From contig KB445793.1 in assembly GCA_000320605.2 (NCBI GenBank), positions 570,556 through 634,555 of the forward strand: a stretch of DNA of 64,000 bases, written 5' to 3'. The notes beneath the pieces were generated by a model. It did no database searches. It saw only the letters and a list, made by a program, of their open reading frames with translations, and had not been told where the DNA came from. Both the position numbers and the translations under genes were made by a program. The DNA comes from Gelatoporia subvermispora B (taxonomy: Eukaryota; Basidiomycota; Agaricomycetes; Polyporales; Gelatoporiaceae). How positions within the stretch are numbered: position 1 is the stretch's first letter; each line of letters begins with the position of its first letter. Of the stretch, positions 49,826-61,150 are shown piece by piece.

Positions 49826-50096
49826 AGGTGCGCTCAAATGCAGGTGGGGGAGGGTAATGAGGGGTTTCTGGCCTCCCTCGACGATCAATCCCCTTCATAT
49901 GAGCGACGAAAAATCCAGTTCCTCCGAAAAAGCCAGCCATCCCAGCGACACGCCCACCAACCATGACACAGAATTTCCTTTTCTGGAGTTGCGACGAGTG
50001 ACGCGGCTGCAAGCGCAGGCAAGCGCGCCCCTGCTGTGCCTCTTGTCGGCCGACAGCCCGATTCACATGTTGTATGCACCCAATTGTTCTTTCCAT
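49809..50096 (-). CDS. Possible small ORF with hydrophobic Gly-rich segment, overlapping the transporter start
   Basis: A 95-residue frame ends at 49809, so its last codons overlap the ATG of the MFS gene in another frame. It contains a Gly-rich hydrophobic stretch (VGGRVAGMAGFFGGTGFFVA) followed by a Pro-rich tail (HYPPPPAFERTYDNER). The opposite strand is also open here, so coding is doubtful. It could be part of the 5' leader of the transporter mRNA. Confidence 0.25.
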   Translation of the reverse strand: MERTIGCIQHVNRAVGRQEAQQGRACLRLQPRHSSQLQKRKFCVMVGGRVAGMAGFFGGTGFFVAHMKGIDRRGRPETPHYPPPPAFERTYDNER

Positions 50097-51203
50097 ATTG
50101 GAGGGATCCGCCACATCCACCACAGCATGCTCCGGAGAGTTTCGACCGAAGAGGATCGCCCAGTGATCGTCATTCGTCAAAGGAGCTCAAAAGACAGTAG
50201 GGGCGGCGCCCGGAACCGCCGTGTAAGTGCGACACTTTCTGTTCCAGTGCAGGTAAAAGATATCACATGTACGAGCCGCTTTCACAGTACTTCATCAGAG
50301 GCTCGACGAGAGGGGACATATACCCACCAGGCTGAACAAGGGCTGAAACATGGACGGTACTCGGATCAGTCGAGATGCGGCACAAGCAACGGCAAGGATA
50401 TCGTTGGCACGCCCGACTGCCAGAGAAAACCAAGCTCACGTAGACCAATGAAGTGCGGCATAACTCGTCGATCCCAAAAGAACGCCTCGTAGAATCAGAT
50501 AAATGAACCACGGAGGACATGTCCATCCATCTTGAAGTTAAGAGCGGCTTTCTGCATGTCACGTGATCGCGAAAAAGTACTGAATCCCGGCGCAAGAATA
50601 ATGGGATTTAGATCTGCTGCCTTGACTCGCTCATGAAATAATGTGGAACTTTCACTAATTCTACTGTTTTGACAGTCAACTACTTGCGCAACTCACGGAA
50701 ACTACCTGGTTTTGAAGATTCCAAGCCAGCTCTGTGAGCGTCACGCGATGATCTCAGAAGAACTCCAGCCTCGGCGCGAGCTCAGCTTGGCACCGTGGGT
50801 GTCGGGTGCTCAATATCACGGCAAACGCCTGGAGAGCGCACGTGGTGGCTGAAGACGAATTCAGCGGACAAGCGGTTCACAGTGCGAAGTCCTCTCTATA
50901 GCTTCCTTTCACACTCGTATCGCTTTTCTTTGCCCGGCCTCTTTCAAGCAATCATTCATACATCAGATAAGGAGACGACGATTATCAACGCGTCTATGCT
51001 GCACGTCTAAACGGCCTCGGAGGAGTATGGGCGATCTACACTTGTAAAAGGCCCCCTGCTTCAAGTCTGCCAGCAAACATCAACGAATTCAACGCGCCAC
51101 GGCTTCACCATACTCAACGACGCTGGTAGGGCTTTCGTTCATCGACTTTATTGTCCTTCACACCGTCCGGAGTGGCCTTCGCTCTTTGGAAACTCTTGGT
51201 TCA
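50097..51203. other. Divergent intergenic region
   Basis: This is about 1.1 kb upstream of the TRK gene. A 284-residue plus-strand frame overlapping 49638-50492 has no family resemblance and is judged a shadow. No gene is supported. Confidence 0.45.
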
Positions 51204-54200
51204 ATGTGGATACATATCCGGAAGAAGCTCAATTTTTATCGTATTCACCTTCTTCTCTTGTAAGACCTGCCGCTTTCTCAGGCTACCGTCACGTCAGATT
51301 GACACGTCCCTCTGGCAGCTTACTAGTACCCTTGATATTCTCTGCGATTCTATGGGCTTGCAACGGAGAATTCTCGATACCTTTCCTAGACAGCCTCTTC
51401 ATCTGTGTTAGCGCTGCCACGGGCACTGGACTCACTACAGTGGACTTGAGTTCCTTGACCGCGTTCCAACAAGCGATTCTCTTTGTTTTGGAACTAGTTG
51501 GCAACCAAGTAAGTGGAACTATGACTTCTTTCAGAGCGTCTCTAGAGTACTTCGGTGTAGGTATTCGTCGCTTGGATTGTTGTGATAGTCCGACGGTGAG
51601 CGGCATCAGTGGTGTCGGAATCTTATGTAAACTCCGTAATCTAGGCAATACTTCCTGGATCATCTCGAGCATATAGTCGCCGCCGAGCTGGAGCGCAAGT
51701 CAATTCGTCACGACACTCAGAGTTCTGAGCGCCCCACGCCCTCTGTGCTCAGGCGTATCATCTCACGGAAGAAGCTGCACGGCACGAGCCACGACCAGGA
51801 GTCTTTTCACAGCAACGATCTCACGCAACTCAAGACAATAAGCCGCGAATCCGGGGGGAAGATCCGCCCAGAGATGGTCCGCCGTATCGACGTCGCCCCC
51901 CATCTCATCACACCAATGGGTATACAAGCACATGCCGAGCCGTCCACTTCTTTCGTTTCAGATGCCGTGGTCCTCCAGGCGACCGGGTTGGACAGCGAGC
52001 AGCTCCCACGCCTGAATAGCAGGCGGTCTATCACTCATCCCTCTCCATCTACGACACCGCGCACGCATCTCCACGAAGATGATTTCGGCGGTTTTCCGGG
52101 ACCCCGGCAGATCGGGTCACGTCTCCTTCAAAAACTGTTCCCGGGCCTGCATCACAAGCTCCGCCGCACCGTGACCATGCCTCGCACAGAGACGCTGATC
52201 CCGAGCGCCGTCCGCCCATCCTCTGACATTGCCACTATTCCCGCGAAGCGTGTGCCATATATCACGTTTCCAGTGACTGTAGGGCGCAATTCATCTTTCC
52301 AAGGCCTCACAGCAGAGAACATCGAGGAGCTTGGGGGAGTCGAGTATGCTGCCCTTACTTCGCTGCTATGGATCGTCCCGTTAGTGAGTGAGGAGTGTAT
52401 CCTGCTTGAGCGGCACTCACCCGTCAGTGGATCCCACAGTATTACTTGGGTCTGTTGGCCATCTCGTTCATCGTGATTGCTCCGTATATGGCATTACCCC
52501 GTTGGAAGGGCGTTTTTCTACCACCCATGCAGCATCGCAAGATAAACACAACCTGGTATGTTCTATGTTATATCGCTCGTGTTTTCGTTACTAGCATTCA
52601 CACTCGTCTATTGCTAGGTTTTCGGCTTTCCAGGTCATGGGTGCGTGGGCAAATACCGGAATGTCCCTCGTGGACCAGAACATGGTGCCTTTTCAAACCG
52701 CATACCCCATGACTGTCTTCCTAGTCATATGTGTGCTTGCAGGGAACACTGCCATAGTATGTGATCCTCTTCTCAGTCAAGTAATATCCTTTTGACCGAT
52801 CGTGTGCAGCCCGTTTTGTGAGTATTCCAGCAATAGTGTAAGACCGTAGCTCACACACCTACGCCGGCTCCAGTCTGAGGTTCCTGATGTACGTCATAAT
52901 TGATTTTTCACCTCGTCCAATGAAATAATCGATCTCTAGCTGGATTTTAACGAAAATCTTACCACATAATTCTCGCACGCTGGAATCTCTGCATTTTCTA
53001 CTAGACCATCCACGACGCTGTTTCATTTACATGTTTCCATCCTCCCAGACCTGGCTTCTTTTTGCGATATTGGTTTTGCTCAAGTAAGGTGATGATGCCC
53101 TATGCAAGTGATTGCTGATGGGACCCTCTTGAAGTGGCCTAGACTGGTTTTTCGATCTTCTCCTCAACATTGGAAACCCTGTGATGGATGCCATCCCGGT
53201 CGGCAACCGACTTCTCCTTGCACTCTTGCAAGCATCAGCTGTCCGAAGCGCCGGGTTTCAGCCTGTTCCCATGGCCTCTTTGGTTCCCGCTACTCAGTAC
53301 GGTCTCCCTATTGATGCATTCCTCGAATCTGGTCCCTGAATTCCCTTGTCTTACTAGAGTTCTCTATGTGATTATGATGTACATTGCCGTCTTTCCTATT
53401 GCAATGGGGTAAGTTGCGACATCGATTGCTCGGTGCCGTAAGATTAATGGCGATCTAGTGTACGATCCACCAACGTGTATGAAGAAAAGTCGCTCGGTAT
53501 ATGGCATCAAGGTCAAGATGATCAGGAAGAAGAATCCCCAGTTGGGGAGTCGCGCGTCGCAATCTGGGGCAAGTATCTCATGAGACATGTGCGCATTCAG
53601 CTCTCATTCGGTTTGTCAATGTTCTGCTTCTCTTCGATATTGATCTCAACGTCGCAATGTAGACATGTGGTGGCTGGGGCTTTCTCTGTTCTTACTGTGT
53701 ATTGTTGAGGTAGGTGGTATCTTTTCAAGTTGGTCTTGGATGTTATTCACATACTCTGGTCCCCAGCGCGACGGCTTGACTAACACGCAGAATGCAACGT
53801 GGTTCAACATATTCGCTCTTAGTGAGTCAAAGGTTCTGCGTGGCGTCGGTATGCATTAAACGTAAAATAGTCTTTGAAGAGGTTTCCGCCTACGGCACGG
53901 TCGGCTTATCGCTCGGCATACCAACGGTATATAGTACTTTGAGATTTCACTCTGACCGATGCCCTGATCGATGTGATATACAGGCAAACTATAGCTTCTC
54001 TGGAGCCCTTCGCAAATTGTCGAAGTTAATCATCATCGCAGGAATGCTGCGCGGAAGGCACCGTGGGCTGCCTGTAGCGCTCGACCGTGCCGTCCTCTTA
54101 CCCCACGAGTTTCTTCCTACGGAGAAAAGACCAGCAGTTCCGGGAACGCCATTAGAGCTACCAGATACACCCAATGGTCTCGCCTCACCGGGTATAGACG

Positions 54201-54307
54201 GTATGGCTTCCCCGACGCTAGAAACCGAAACCGATCGAAAATTTGGTGGGATGCGTCAACCGCGTGGAAGGACATTGAGCTTTGCGGAGGAAATTGCGGA
54301 GCATTGA
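51204..54307 (+). CDS. TRK1: TRK-type potassium transporter
   Basis: Sixteen exons (51204-51259, 51319-51508, 51561-51595, 51645-52383, 52440-52555, 52618-52756, 52810-52817, 52874-52888, 52940-53083, 53135-53296, 53358-53408, 53459-53610, 53663-53709, 53791-53821, 53871-53926, 53984-54307) encode 754 residues. The four pore loops of the TrkH/Trk family are visible: SAATGTGLTTVDLSS, ANTGMSLVDQNMVPFQ, ASAVRSAGFQPV and SAYGTVGLSLG. RGRHRGLPVALDRAV near the end is the usual fungal ending. It takes up potassium at the plasma membrane. A long loop of about 250 residues between the first two pore units is cytosolic and charged. Exons 7 and 8 are only 8 and 15 nt. The N-terminus could lie further upstream, as the frame stays open. 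Confidence 0.88.
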
Positions 54308-55547
54308 CGAGATACCGTTGTCCGGGATGAATTGGAGTGCCCGAAGAAAGGTCCTGCCCCCCCAAGTGTACAGTTGACGTATCCGCATACATACAGCGAG
54401 GAAGATTATTGTACAGTGAAGTATACGAAGTGTACGTAGGCGCCTCAAGATGTCTCACTTGATGGGCGGCTTAGCGTATAAGATTACTTGACAGGAATAC
54501 AGCAAGATAAAGTAATGCGAGAACTGTCCATAACGACCTTGGCAGTCATCTGGCGGTCATTTCTGCATGGGCCACATGGGCAATTGGGAAATCACCCAAT
54601 ATGTTGGTGGACCAGGGGAGACATCCTGACGAACACTAAAGGGCTGACCAGCATTCTGTGCAGGAAGGGATACACAAACTCCGTTACGGAGTCGTGCAGA
54701 GAGGTAGCTGTCGTTGATTCAGCGGCGTGCTCGATCGTACGGGTGCCTCATAGAACGTCAGGACCTTGTTTTTGGCGAACATTATATGCCGAACCGAGCG
54801 CAGCACGATCTACGAGCTCGTAGGACGTCGACAAAAGTCTCTCCTGCAGAGACCTTCCAAGTTCTTATCCATCACTTAGGCAGACATGTTATCGGAAGGG
54901 GCTCGGCATTCACAGCCGGGAGGACAGTGGAGACAGAGCGAGGTACCAAATCACCTTGCACACGGCATTGCTCGTCATACGATTCGTAAAAGAAGCACAT
55001 TGCAGCATGTAACTTGCCTTGTGTCGTGGGGAAGGTTAGTTCTCCGAGGGAGTCCACCTCACGCATCCCGTCGGGATATGTCAGGAGCTGCGTGCTTGAC
55101 ACCTGACATCAAATCGGTTTCCGGAAGTGCAGCCTGAGAGCAAAGAGGCTTCCAATGAGTACTAGTGCTTTGTGGTGTCAACTGCGTCATTGAGCGTTAT
55201 TGCAAGCTATCTCGATTTCCTCCGCGCGAGTCCGCCCTGCTTGTCGACTGTGCAGAAGACGTCACCTGAGTGTCTACCGATCGGTCCGATCCCACGGTCC
55301 GATTCGGCTCTTGTGGCCGTCGGCGGGTTCAGCACTGCTGGCAAGAGCATACTCCCAGCTGGACTTGAGAGATCCGGCCAGGTACACAGAAGCTGTTTGC
55401 GGGACGCTATATGCTGCTGTCTTATATCAACTACGTGGGTTCGGTGTCCCCGTCGGAAGAGAATATCTAGAAATATAGCAACTCTCGGCCAATGACGTAC
55501 TACGATCGGAACCGTTCCAAAAGTGGACTTCCCAGTATCAATACTGC
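54308..55547. other. Unresolved interval, possible exon remnants
   Basis: A minus-strand segment around 55090-54950 (GMREVDSLGELTF, KLHAAMCFFYESYDEQC) and a plus-strand segment at about 55320-55478 (TEAVCGTLYAAVLYQLRG) look coding. I could not join them into a gene or name a family. They may be remnants disturbed by the adjacent transposon. Confidence 0.4.
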
Positions 55548-55550
55548 ATC

Positions 55551-55572
55551 CACTGCGTTAAACGCCAGGCGA
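55551..55572 (+). repeat. Left terminal inverted repeat of the CACTA-like element
   Basis: Begins CACTG and pairs with 57003-57024 without mismatch. Confidence 0.85.
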
Positions 55573-57002
55573 CACCCCTCCCGGAATGTGCCCCGACATC
55601 CGGTATTCCGGCCACATGCCGGCCACATGCACCCCGGATAACACGAAATCCAGCATGTGGCCGAAATGAGCCCCGATCCCTCACATTCCGGTCATATGCT
55701 GGCTCAGATGCCGGCCATATTCCACTCAGATGCTGGATCCACCCAATTTGGGTTACATGGAATATATTCCAGGTTTACTAGCCTGATATCGGTTCCCCCG
55801 CACCTGCCGTTCGTTCAGCTCTACTTTCTGTAATTTGCATCATATATTGCACTTCCATATACTACTACACTACAGGGGTTCTACTATTCGTTGCAGGGCC
55901 GAGACAGAGTTCTGCCTCGAGGACAGGTCTGGGTAGGAAGAGAAAGTGCTCACCTCGAAACCTACCCTTTAGCCCGTTGTGTGCTTACTGCTTAGTGCAA
56001 TTTCTTGAAGCAGTAGGATCCCGGTTTATCTGTAGACTCATGTAAGGTGCCTGTAAGAAAGACACAGACGGTGTTGACTTACGAGGGCCGATCATTGAAA
56101 TATTTGTCGCACCACAAGTAAACGGAAGTTGCGCAGGGTTCTAGATATGAGCTTCGAGTGCTTGTGCTGCGCAGTGCGGTAACTCAATGACATTAGCTAT
56201 GTATGCATATAGCCACCATAAGAACACCTCACCGGGTTTCAGCCTTTCAGCACAATTCTCCCAGCCGGGCTCTACTAGCGCGTCGAGAAGTCAATATTTA
56301 TCTTTGAAAGGTTGAGCATAATAGGAGTACTTACTATGGCTCTGCTCCAAGAAACTCAAGACTCCGCTCTAGTAGTCTTCACGGTATACTGTTCTAGCCC
56401 ACAAGTTTTGCGGTCAGCGGCTACGAGCCACTGCAGGCTAACGGGTTAACGGGATGACTCACATTAAGATCTACTTCTTCTCAGATGCAGTGCGGCTTAG
56501 TAAATGCCGTGCAAAGTATATCGCCATGTAGACGCACCGAGTACACCTCCGCCCATTGCCCTCCATCTTCTATCCTAATCCCGGATAATGACTATCTGGA
56601 AGCTAATGTTACTCTGTGAAAGAAGAGCCAAGTAAGGCTGATAAGCGTAACTCACGATCCTGAAGGACTGATGGTTGCCGAGTAGATCTGTGGAAGATGG
56701 TGGTAGATGGACAGGAGTCAGAGACTGAACGTGAACGTTCGAGCCGTGGAGTGAAGTCACAGACGTCATCGCTTCGACAAGTCCACGGTATTTTCGGGCT
56801 GGGGGTTATCGTACAATATTCGGGAAGAAAACAGATATTATGACACAGCGTGGTAATTCTAGATTCTCTCTGGGTAGAATGTGGCCGGAACATGGCCGTT
56901 TTGTGAGATAACGGACGAGATGCTGGGAATTTCAGCATGTGGACGACATATGGGCGGAATGTGGCTCGTCACACGGGATGCTGGAGACATTCCGGAAGGG
57001 CA

Positions 57003-57024
57003 TCGCCTGGCGTTTAACGCAGTG
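57003..57024 (-). repeat. Right terminal inverted repeat of the CACTA-like element
   Basis: Ends CGCAGTG and is followed directly by the ATC target duplicate. Confidence 0.85.
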
Positions 57025-57857
57025 ATCGTCTTCGATACCTTTCGCCTTCCTTTCGGAGCTCGGTGGAGACTTGGGTGCCTCGCAGGCTTGCTGAACCTGT
57101 GTCAAGGATCCCAAAATGCCCGCAAGACGTGATGAGCCGAATCGAATCCTCCCTGATGTACATCCGTGACGTTCAAGGACCGAACGGAAATAGTATCGAC
57201 AGGTCCCCCAAAACCGAATCAAACTTCCATATAGGATCCTATCTCCTCGGACAACTCGCCCTTGTGGCTTTGTAATTGTTTCGATGAGGAGTGACATGTT
57301 GCATTTTTGGTATTGTCAGCGGTCCGCACCAATTACGACCCTCACTAACACATCCCCCACTATCACATAGGAGACCTACAAAAAATCACTGATATTCTCG
57401 TAGTATTCGTGGTCGACATGTCGAGATACGAGCGACGAAAGAACTGCAGTGCTTTGACCCATAGTTTGACACCGCTCTTTCAGCGTTGTGATGAACGGGT
57501 TCGGCTCCCGGGTCCATGGCTCTGCGCAATTGAGGAACCCAAAATATCGTAGGCCGTTCTGTTGCCTCAAATCTCATTCTGACACTGACCACGGCGAAGT
57601 GGATATTCGCCACCATTTAGTATCAGCTTGTCTAAGCATTCCCTTCTTGACGTATGTGGTCTAATCATCTGTCACATCACCAGAAACCGATGAGTTATAA
57701 GTCTCTCCCGGTAGAGACCCATATACAGGCAGCCTTCACCATCTGACTTGCGGTACGTCTGCTGATGCTGTTAGTAAGGTCTTCGTGTAAACTCTTCATG
57801 ACAGACTCCCTCTCTACAATCCCGGTTTATCTCGATATTTGATATCACCACTACGTG
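57025..57857. other. Intergenic region, no gene supported
   Basis: A minus-strand frame ending at 57376 (GFLNCAEPWTREPNPF) has some coding look but no start or splice partner was found. Confidence 0.4.
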
Positions 57858-58970
57858 ATGGCTTTCCCAGGGAGAGTGAGTGATCAAATCAAGTTGATTT
57901 GTTCATCCCTACGCCCATCTGAATGATGCTTTCAGACCAGTACTGACAGTGTTAAAGATGCTCTCAGCTACTTCCTTACTAATCTGGGGGTGAAGTTACA
58001 CACCTACGAACGCGACCCGTCCCTAGAACGCCGGGTGGGTGAGATATTCGACTCCTACCCCAGCACAAAACCGCCTCTCCCACACATTGCTACAGGCATC
58101 GACTTTGCCCTCGTTGGATACCAGCACATTCAAAGTTTCGACACCAAGGTCTTGATCGCCGTATACACCGCCATTGCGGTTACGCTCGACTCCCCCAAAG
58201 ATCTTGAGTCGGTCCCATCTCACGATTTTCATCGTATGTTCTGTGCCGGCGCTGCTCAGCACGACGACGGCATGCTTGGACAGCTGGCCAGATTGATGAT
58301 GGCGTTCTGGGACCACTACCCCCGCTACGCCGCAAGCTCAGCGATGGCGTCGACATTGGAGTTTATCAATAGTTCTATCTTAGAGAACACGTCCCGCGGC
58401 ATGATCATGACCGCCGACAGCTTACCCTTCATTGAATATCGCCGGGGAAAAACCGGTATACCGGAAGCATTCGCGACGTTCATCTGGGAGCGGAGCAAGT
58501 TTCCGGAGGAGGAAATCTACCTTCAGGCTAAACCGTAAGTGTTCCGCACATAAATAAGCTCATGGTCACGTATCGATCTGCACATCATCCACTCTCAGGG
58601 ACGCCATGCTATACATAAACTACGTGAAGTAAGTCGTGCTGCTAATCACAGACAAATGTTTAATGTCCTTTGATGCACCGCTTGCAGCGATATCTTGTCG
58701 TTTTACAAGGAGGAGTTCTCCGATGAGGAAGGCACCTATATTCGGGATCGTGCCAGTGCCACTAGCAAGACTCCGCTAGAGGTCCTTTACGAGCTTATAG
58801 ACGAGGTTATCATGGTGGCGAACCGTGCTCGCAGGATTCTCGGAGAAGGCCCTGCCAGGAAAGCTTGGGAGTGCTTCATGGCGGGCTTCGTTGCTTTTCA
58901 CATCATCAGCCCTAGATACCGTTTACATGAGATCATGGATATACAGTACATAATGCTGGGAAGCGCATGA
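57858..58970 (+). CDS. Trichodiene-synthase-type sesquiterpene synthase
   Basis: Exons 57858-57875, 57936-58534, 58599-58628 and 58688-58970 encode 309 residues. The class I terpene cyclase fold cyclises farnesyl diphosphate. The second metal-binding motif is clear: NDILSFYKEE at about 213-222. The first, normally an aspartate-rich DDxxD-like motif, is represented by LDSPKD at about 88. YRRGKTGIPEAFA and the C-terminal RY pair (SPRYRLHE) also fit. The product is unknown; many basidiomycete members do not make trichodiene. At 309 residues it is shorter than typical members, mostly at the N-terminus, and the 18-nt first exon is the weakest part of the model. Confidence 0.8.
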
Positions 58971-59473
58971 GCCGATATAATAGAGATAAAGTAAACTGAT
59001 ATTTCTACCTACGAAATTCACTGAATCTCTATCGATGCAGTCCTGACTATGACTAACGGCCGTGATGTGGTTGTTCATGCCTACATTGATAGAATGAGTG
59101 CAGGTTAGTCCAGACTCTTATAAATCGATTCCATTTCTGGATGCAGTCTAACTCGAGCACCTGTCGCCGCTCAAGGATACCATTTGTGTTGAAATAGGCG
59201 CAATGTGCAGCCCTCGAGCTGTGAATCACCAATGGCCCATCAAACGGTCCAGGCGTGATTGAGACTAGAACCTATCCCCTTTCCTCTCTTTTGAACACTT
59301 GTCGACGGGAAAGAACGGAAAGTGGAGCAAAAATAGTTTAACGGTTCCTGGTACTCTGCGAGCTCCAGAAAGCCCTTGTAGTCATCACATCACTCACATA
59401 GGATCGAAACATTACACGCTAAAAGTATATGGTAGCGGTCGACAGTATCAAGGTTGTTCCATAACCACAGCCT
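58971..59473. other. Intergenic region between convergent genes
   Basis: No gene is seen. Confidence 0.5.
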
Positions 59474-61150
59474 CTACGCCGCACTAAACGATGCAGCCCC
59501 GTTAACTACAGCTCTCACGAAACCCTCATCGCTTCCCAATGAAATGAGTGAACAGCACAGCGTCAGACCAACTTCTCCCAGGTCAGCATGGATAGGAGCG
59601 GCCAGACCATCGTCAGCGATTCCACCTTCCCAAGCCATATCCGGGTCGGATGTGGTGTTACTGTGGATGGCTTCTTCGCCATTGTCATCTCCATACCCTT
59701 GGAAGCGCAGACTACGGCCGAGAATGTGAGATTGATATTCGGTCTGCCCTGTCTCATCCAGCCCCTGGTTCTGTGGGCTATACACAATTTGGCGGATGTT
59801 GAGAAGGAAGTCTGCAAGTATGATGGACGAGATCCTGACGTCTGAATCAGTACTTGTTTCGTAGCTCAAGATGTGTACTTACGGGGTCGTGAAGAAAGTG
59901 ACAGAGAAGACGAAGACCTGCCAAATCATCGCATGTCAGAGGACGGCAGCAGCAACGTTGCGTATTCATACATTGCTACCATCTGCGACGATATTCAAGA
60001 CGTTGGAGCCCAGCAAAATGCTGTGTCGTATGTAAGATACACACAAATATAGTTCGCATCAAGGTGATCCGCCTACATGAAGTAAATAGTACCTAATGAT
60101 GCAGATGTTTAGCGTCAAATATACCATATTAGATGATAATGCGTACCGTCTCTGAGCAACAACGTTAACAGAGGTGTCCTCAAATGATTGCGGTCGGAAT
60201 CCCGTTTGGCTCGCCAGGTCCCATGCCAGGTAGCGAACAAGACGAGAACATCTGCAACGATAGCGCAGAGTCTTGTGCCGAGTGTCACTAAGTATGGTCA
60301 GTTACCACTAGTACAGGCTGTGTGGAGCACCAACGTACAGCTACTCCATTGTTGAGATGTGTTAACTCGAGCAACTTAGTGTACTTACTTGGACAGTGCA
60401 GTAGGGCTTAGATTACTACCGGAATCACATACTATACCAAGTAGCGGCAAATTCTTGATGCGCTCCCATGACGATGCAAAATCAGTGTACTACATTTAAC
60501 GGATCAGAGAGGCCGAAATTAGCCATTGTCATGAGACCGAAACGTACCGCATTCGATCCCACAGGTATGAGATTGAGTAGGAGGACGGCTGCAGCGAGAG
60601 GCACGTTGTTTCCACTAAGTGGAAGCATTCGGATAGCTGAGAAGACTTGAATTACGTCTCAGGGTGCTGCAGCATCCTCGGACCTCGAAAAATGCACTCA
60701 CCTGCCCAGATAATTGCTAAGATTAGTCCCACAGCATCATTCGCGAGCTGCAGCCCTATGCAACTAGGGGTAGAGAGGTTACGAAGATACAGTGAGTGGT
60801 ATGCATCAAGGGTTTAGACCTGCGAAAAACCTCTGTAGGGTTTGCTTGTGAGCAGAATATTGGCTACTAAACATCCGTGAGAGCTTACTGAGAGTGTCTT
60901 CAGAGGAACTAAACTCGTAATCTCCTGGACCGCCCAAATGAATATCGCCCATCGGTTAACATGAAACAAAGCTGTAACCCTGTTCCATTCTCTACCCCAC
61001 ATGAATTCGACCTCCTGAGCCAGTGTCGACACGTGGTAATAGAAGACCAGGGCTGCATATGACTAGTCATAGATAGAACTTTTCTATGGAAGACGACAAT
61101 ACGCACTCGATGCTGCAACGGTGCAACAGCTGCCTATCCAGCTTGTCGGC
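59474..61150 (-). CDS. DUF6533-like multi-pass membrane protein
   Basis: Exons are firm in the 3' half: 60287-60147, 60092-60077, 60020-59972, 59917-59883 and 59834-59474. Further upstream, 61052-60889 is clear. The segment VFYYHVSTLAQEVEFMW with WNRVTALFHVNRW is the DUF6533 signature near the N-terminus; SAIRMLPLSGNNVPLAA, AIVADVLVLFATWHGTW, LLTLLLRDGTIYFIILLG and SSIILADFLLNIRQ follow in the order usual for this large basidiomycete family of about seven helices. The tail is acidic and Ser-rich and ends in FSAA. The splice pattern between 60300 and 60890 and the start codon are unresolved, and a tiny exon of about 11 nt seems needed near 60830. The function of the family is unknown. Confidence 0.65.

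Larger units (their letters stand above)
55551..57024. mobile_element. Non-autonomous CACTA-like (CMC) DNA transposon
   Basis: The element is 1474 bp and starts CACTGCGTTAAACGCCAGGC; its other end is the inverted complement, with 22 identical terminal bases and further similarity for about 20 more. The trinucleotide ATC flanks both sides, a 3-bp target site duplication. Both subterminal regions carry many short copies of GGAATGTGGCC/ATGCTGG-like motifs in both orientations, a feature of CACTA elements. No transposase frame is present, so it would need a helper. Confidence 0.8.

Noticed and set aside
49638..50492. 284-codon plus-strand open frame
   Set aside because: It runs through the first exon of the MFS gene on the opposite strand, has no family resemblance, and its composition is that of a shadow frame.
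51807..52034. Minus-strand ORF inside the TRK loop exon
   Set aside because: It is a shadow of the long fourth exon of the TRK gene.
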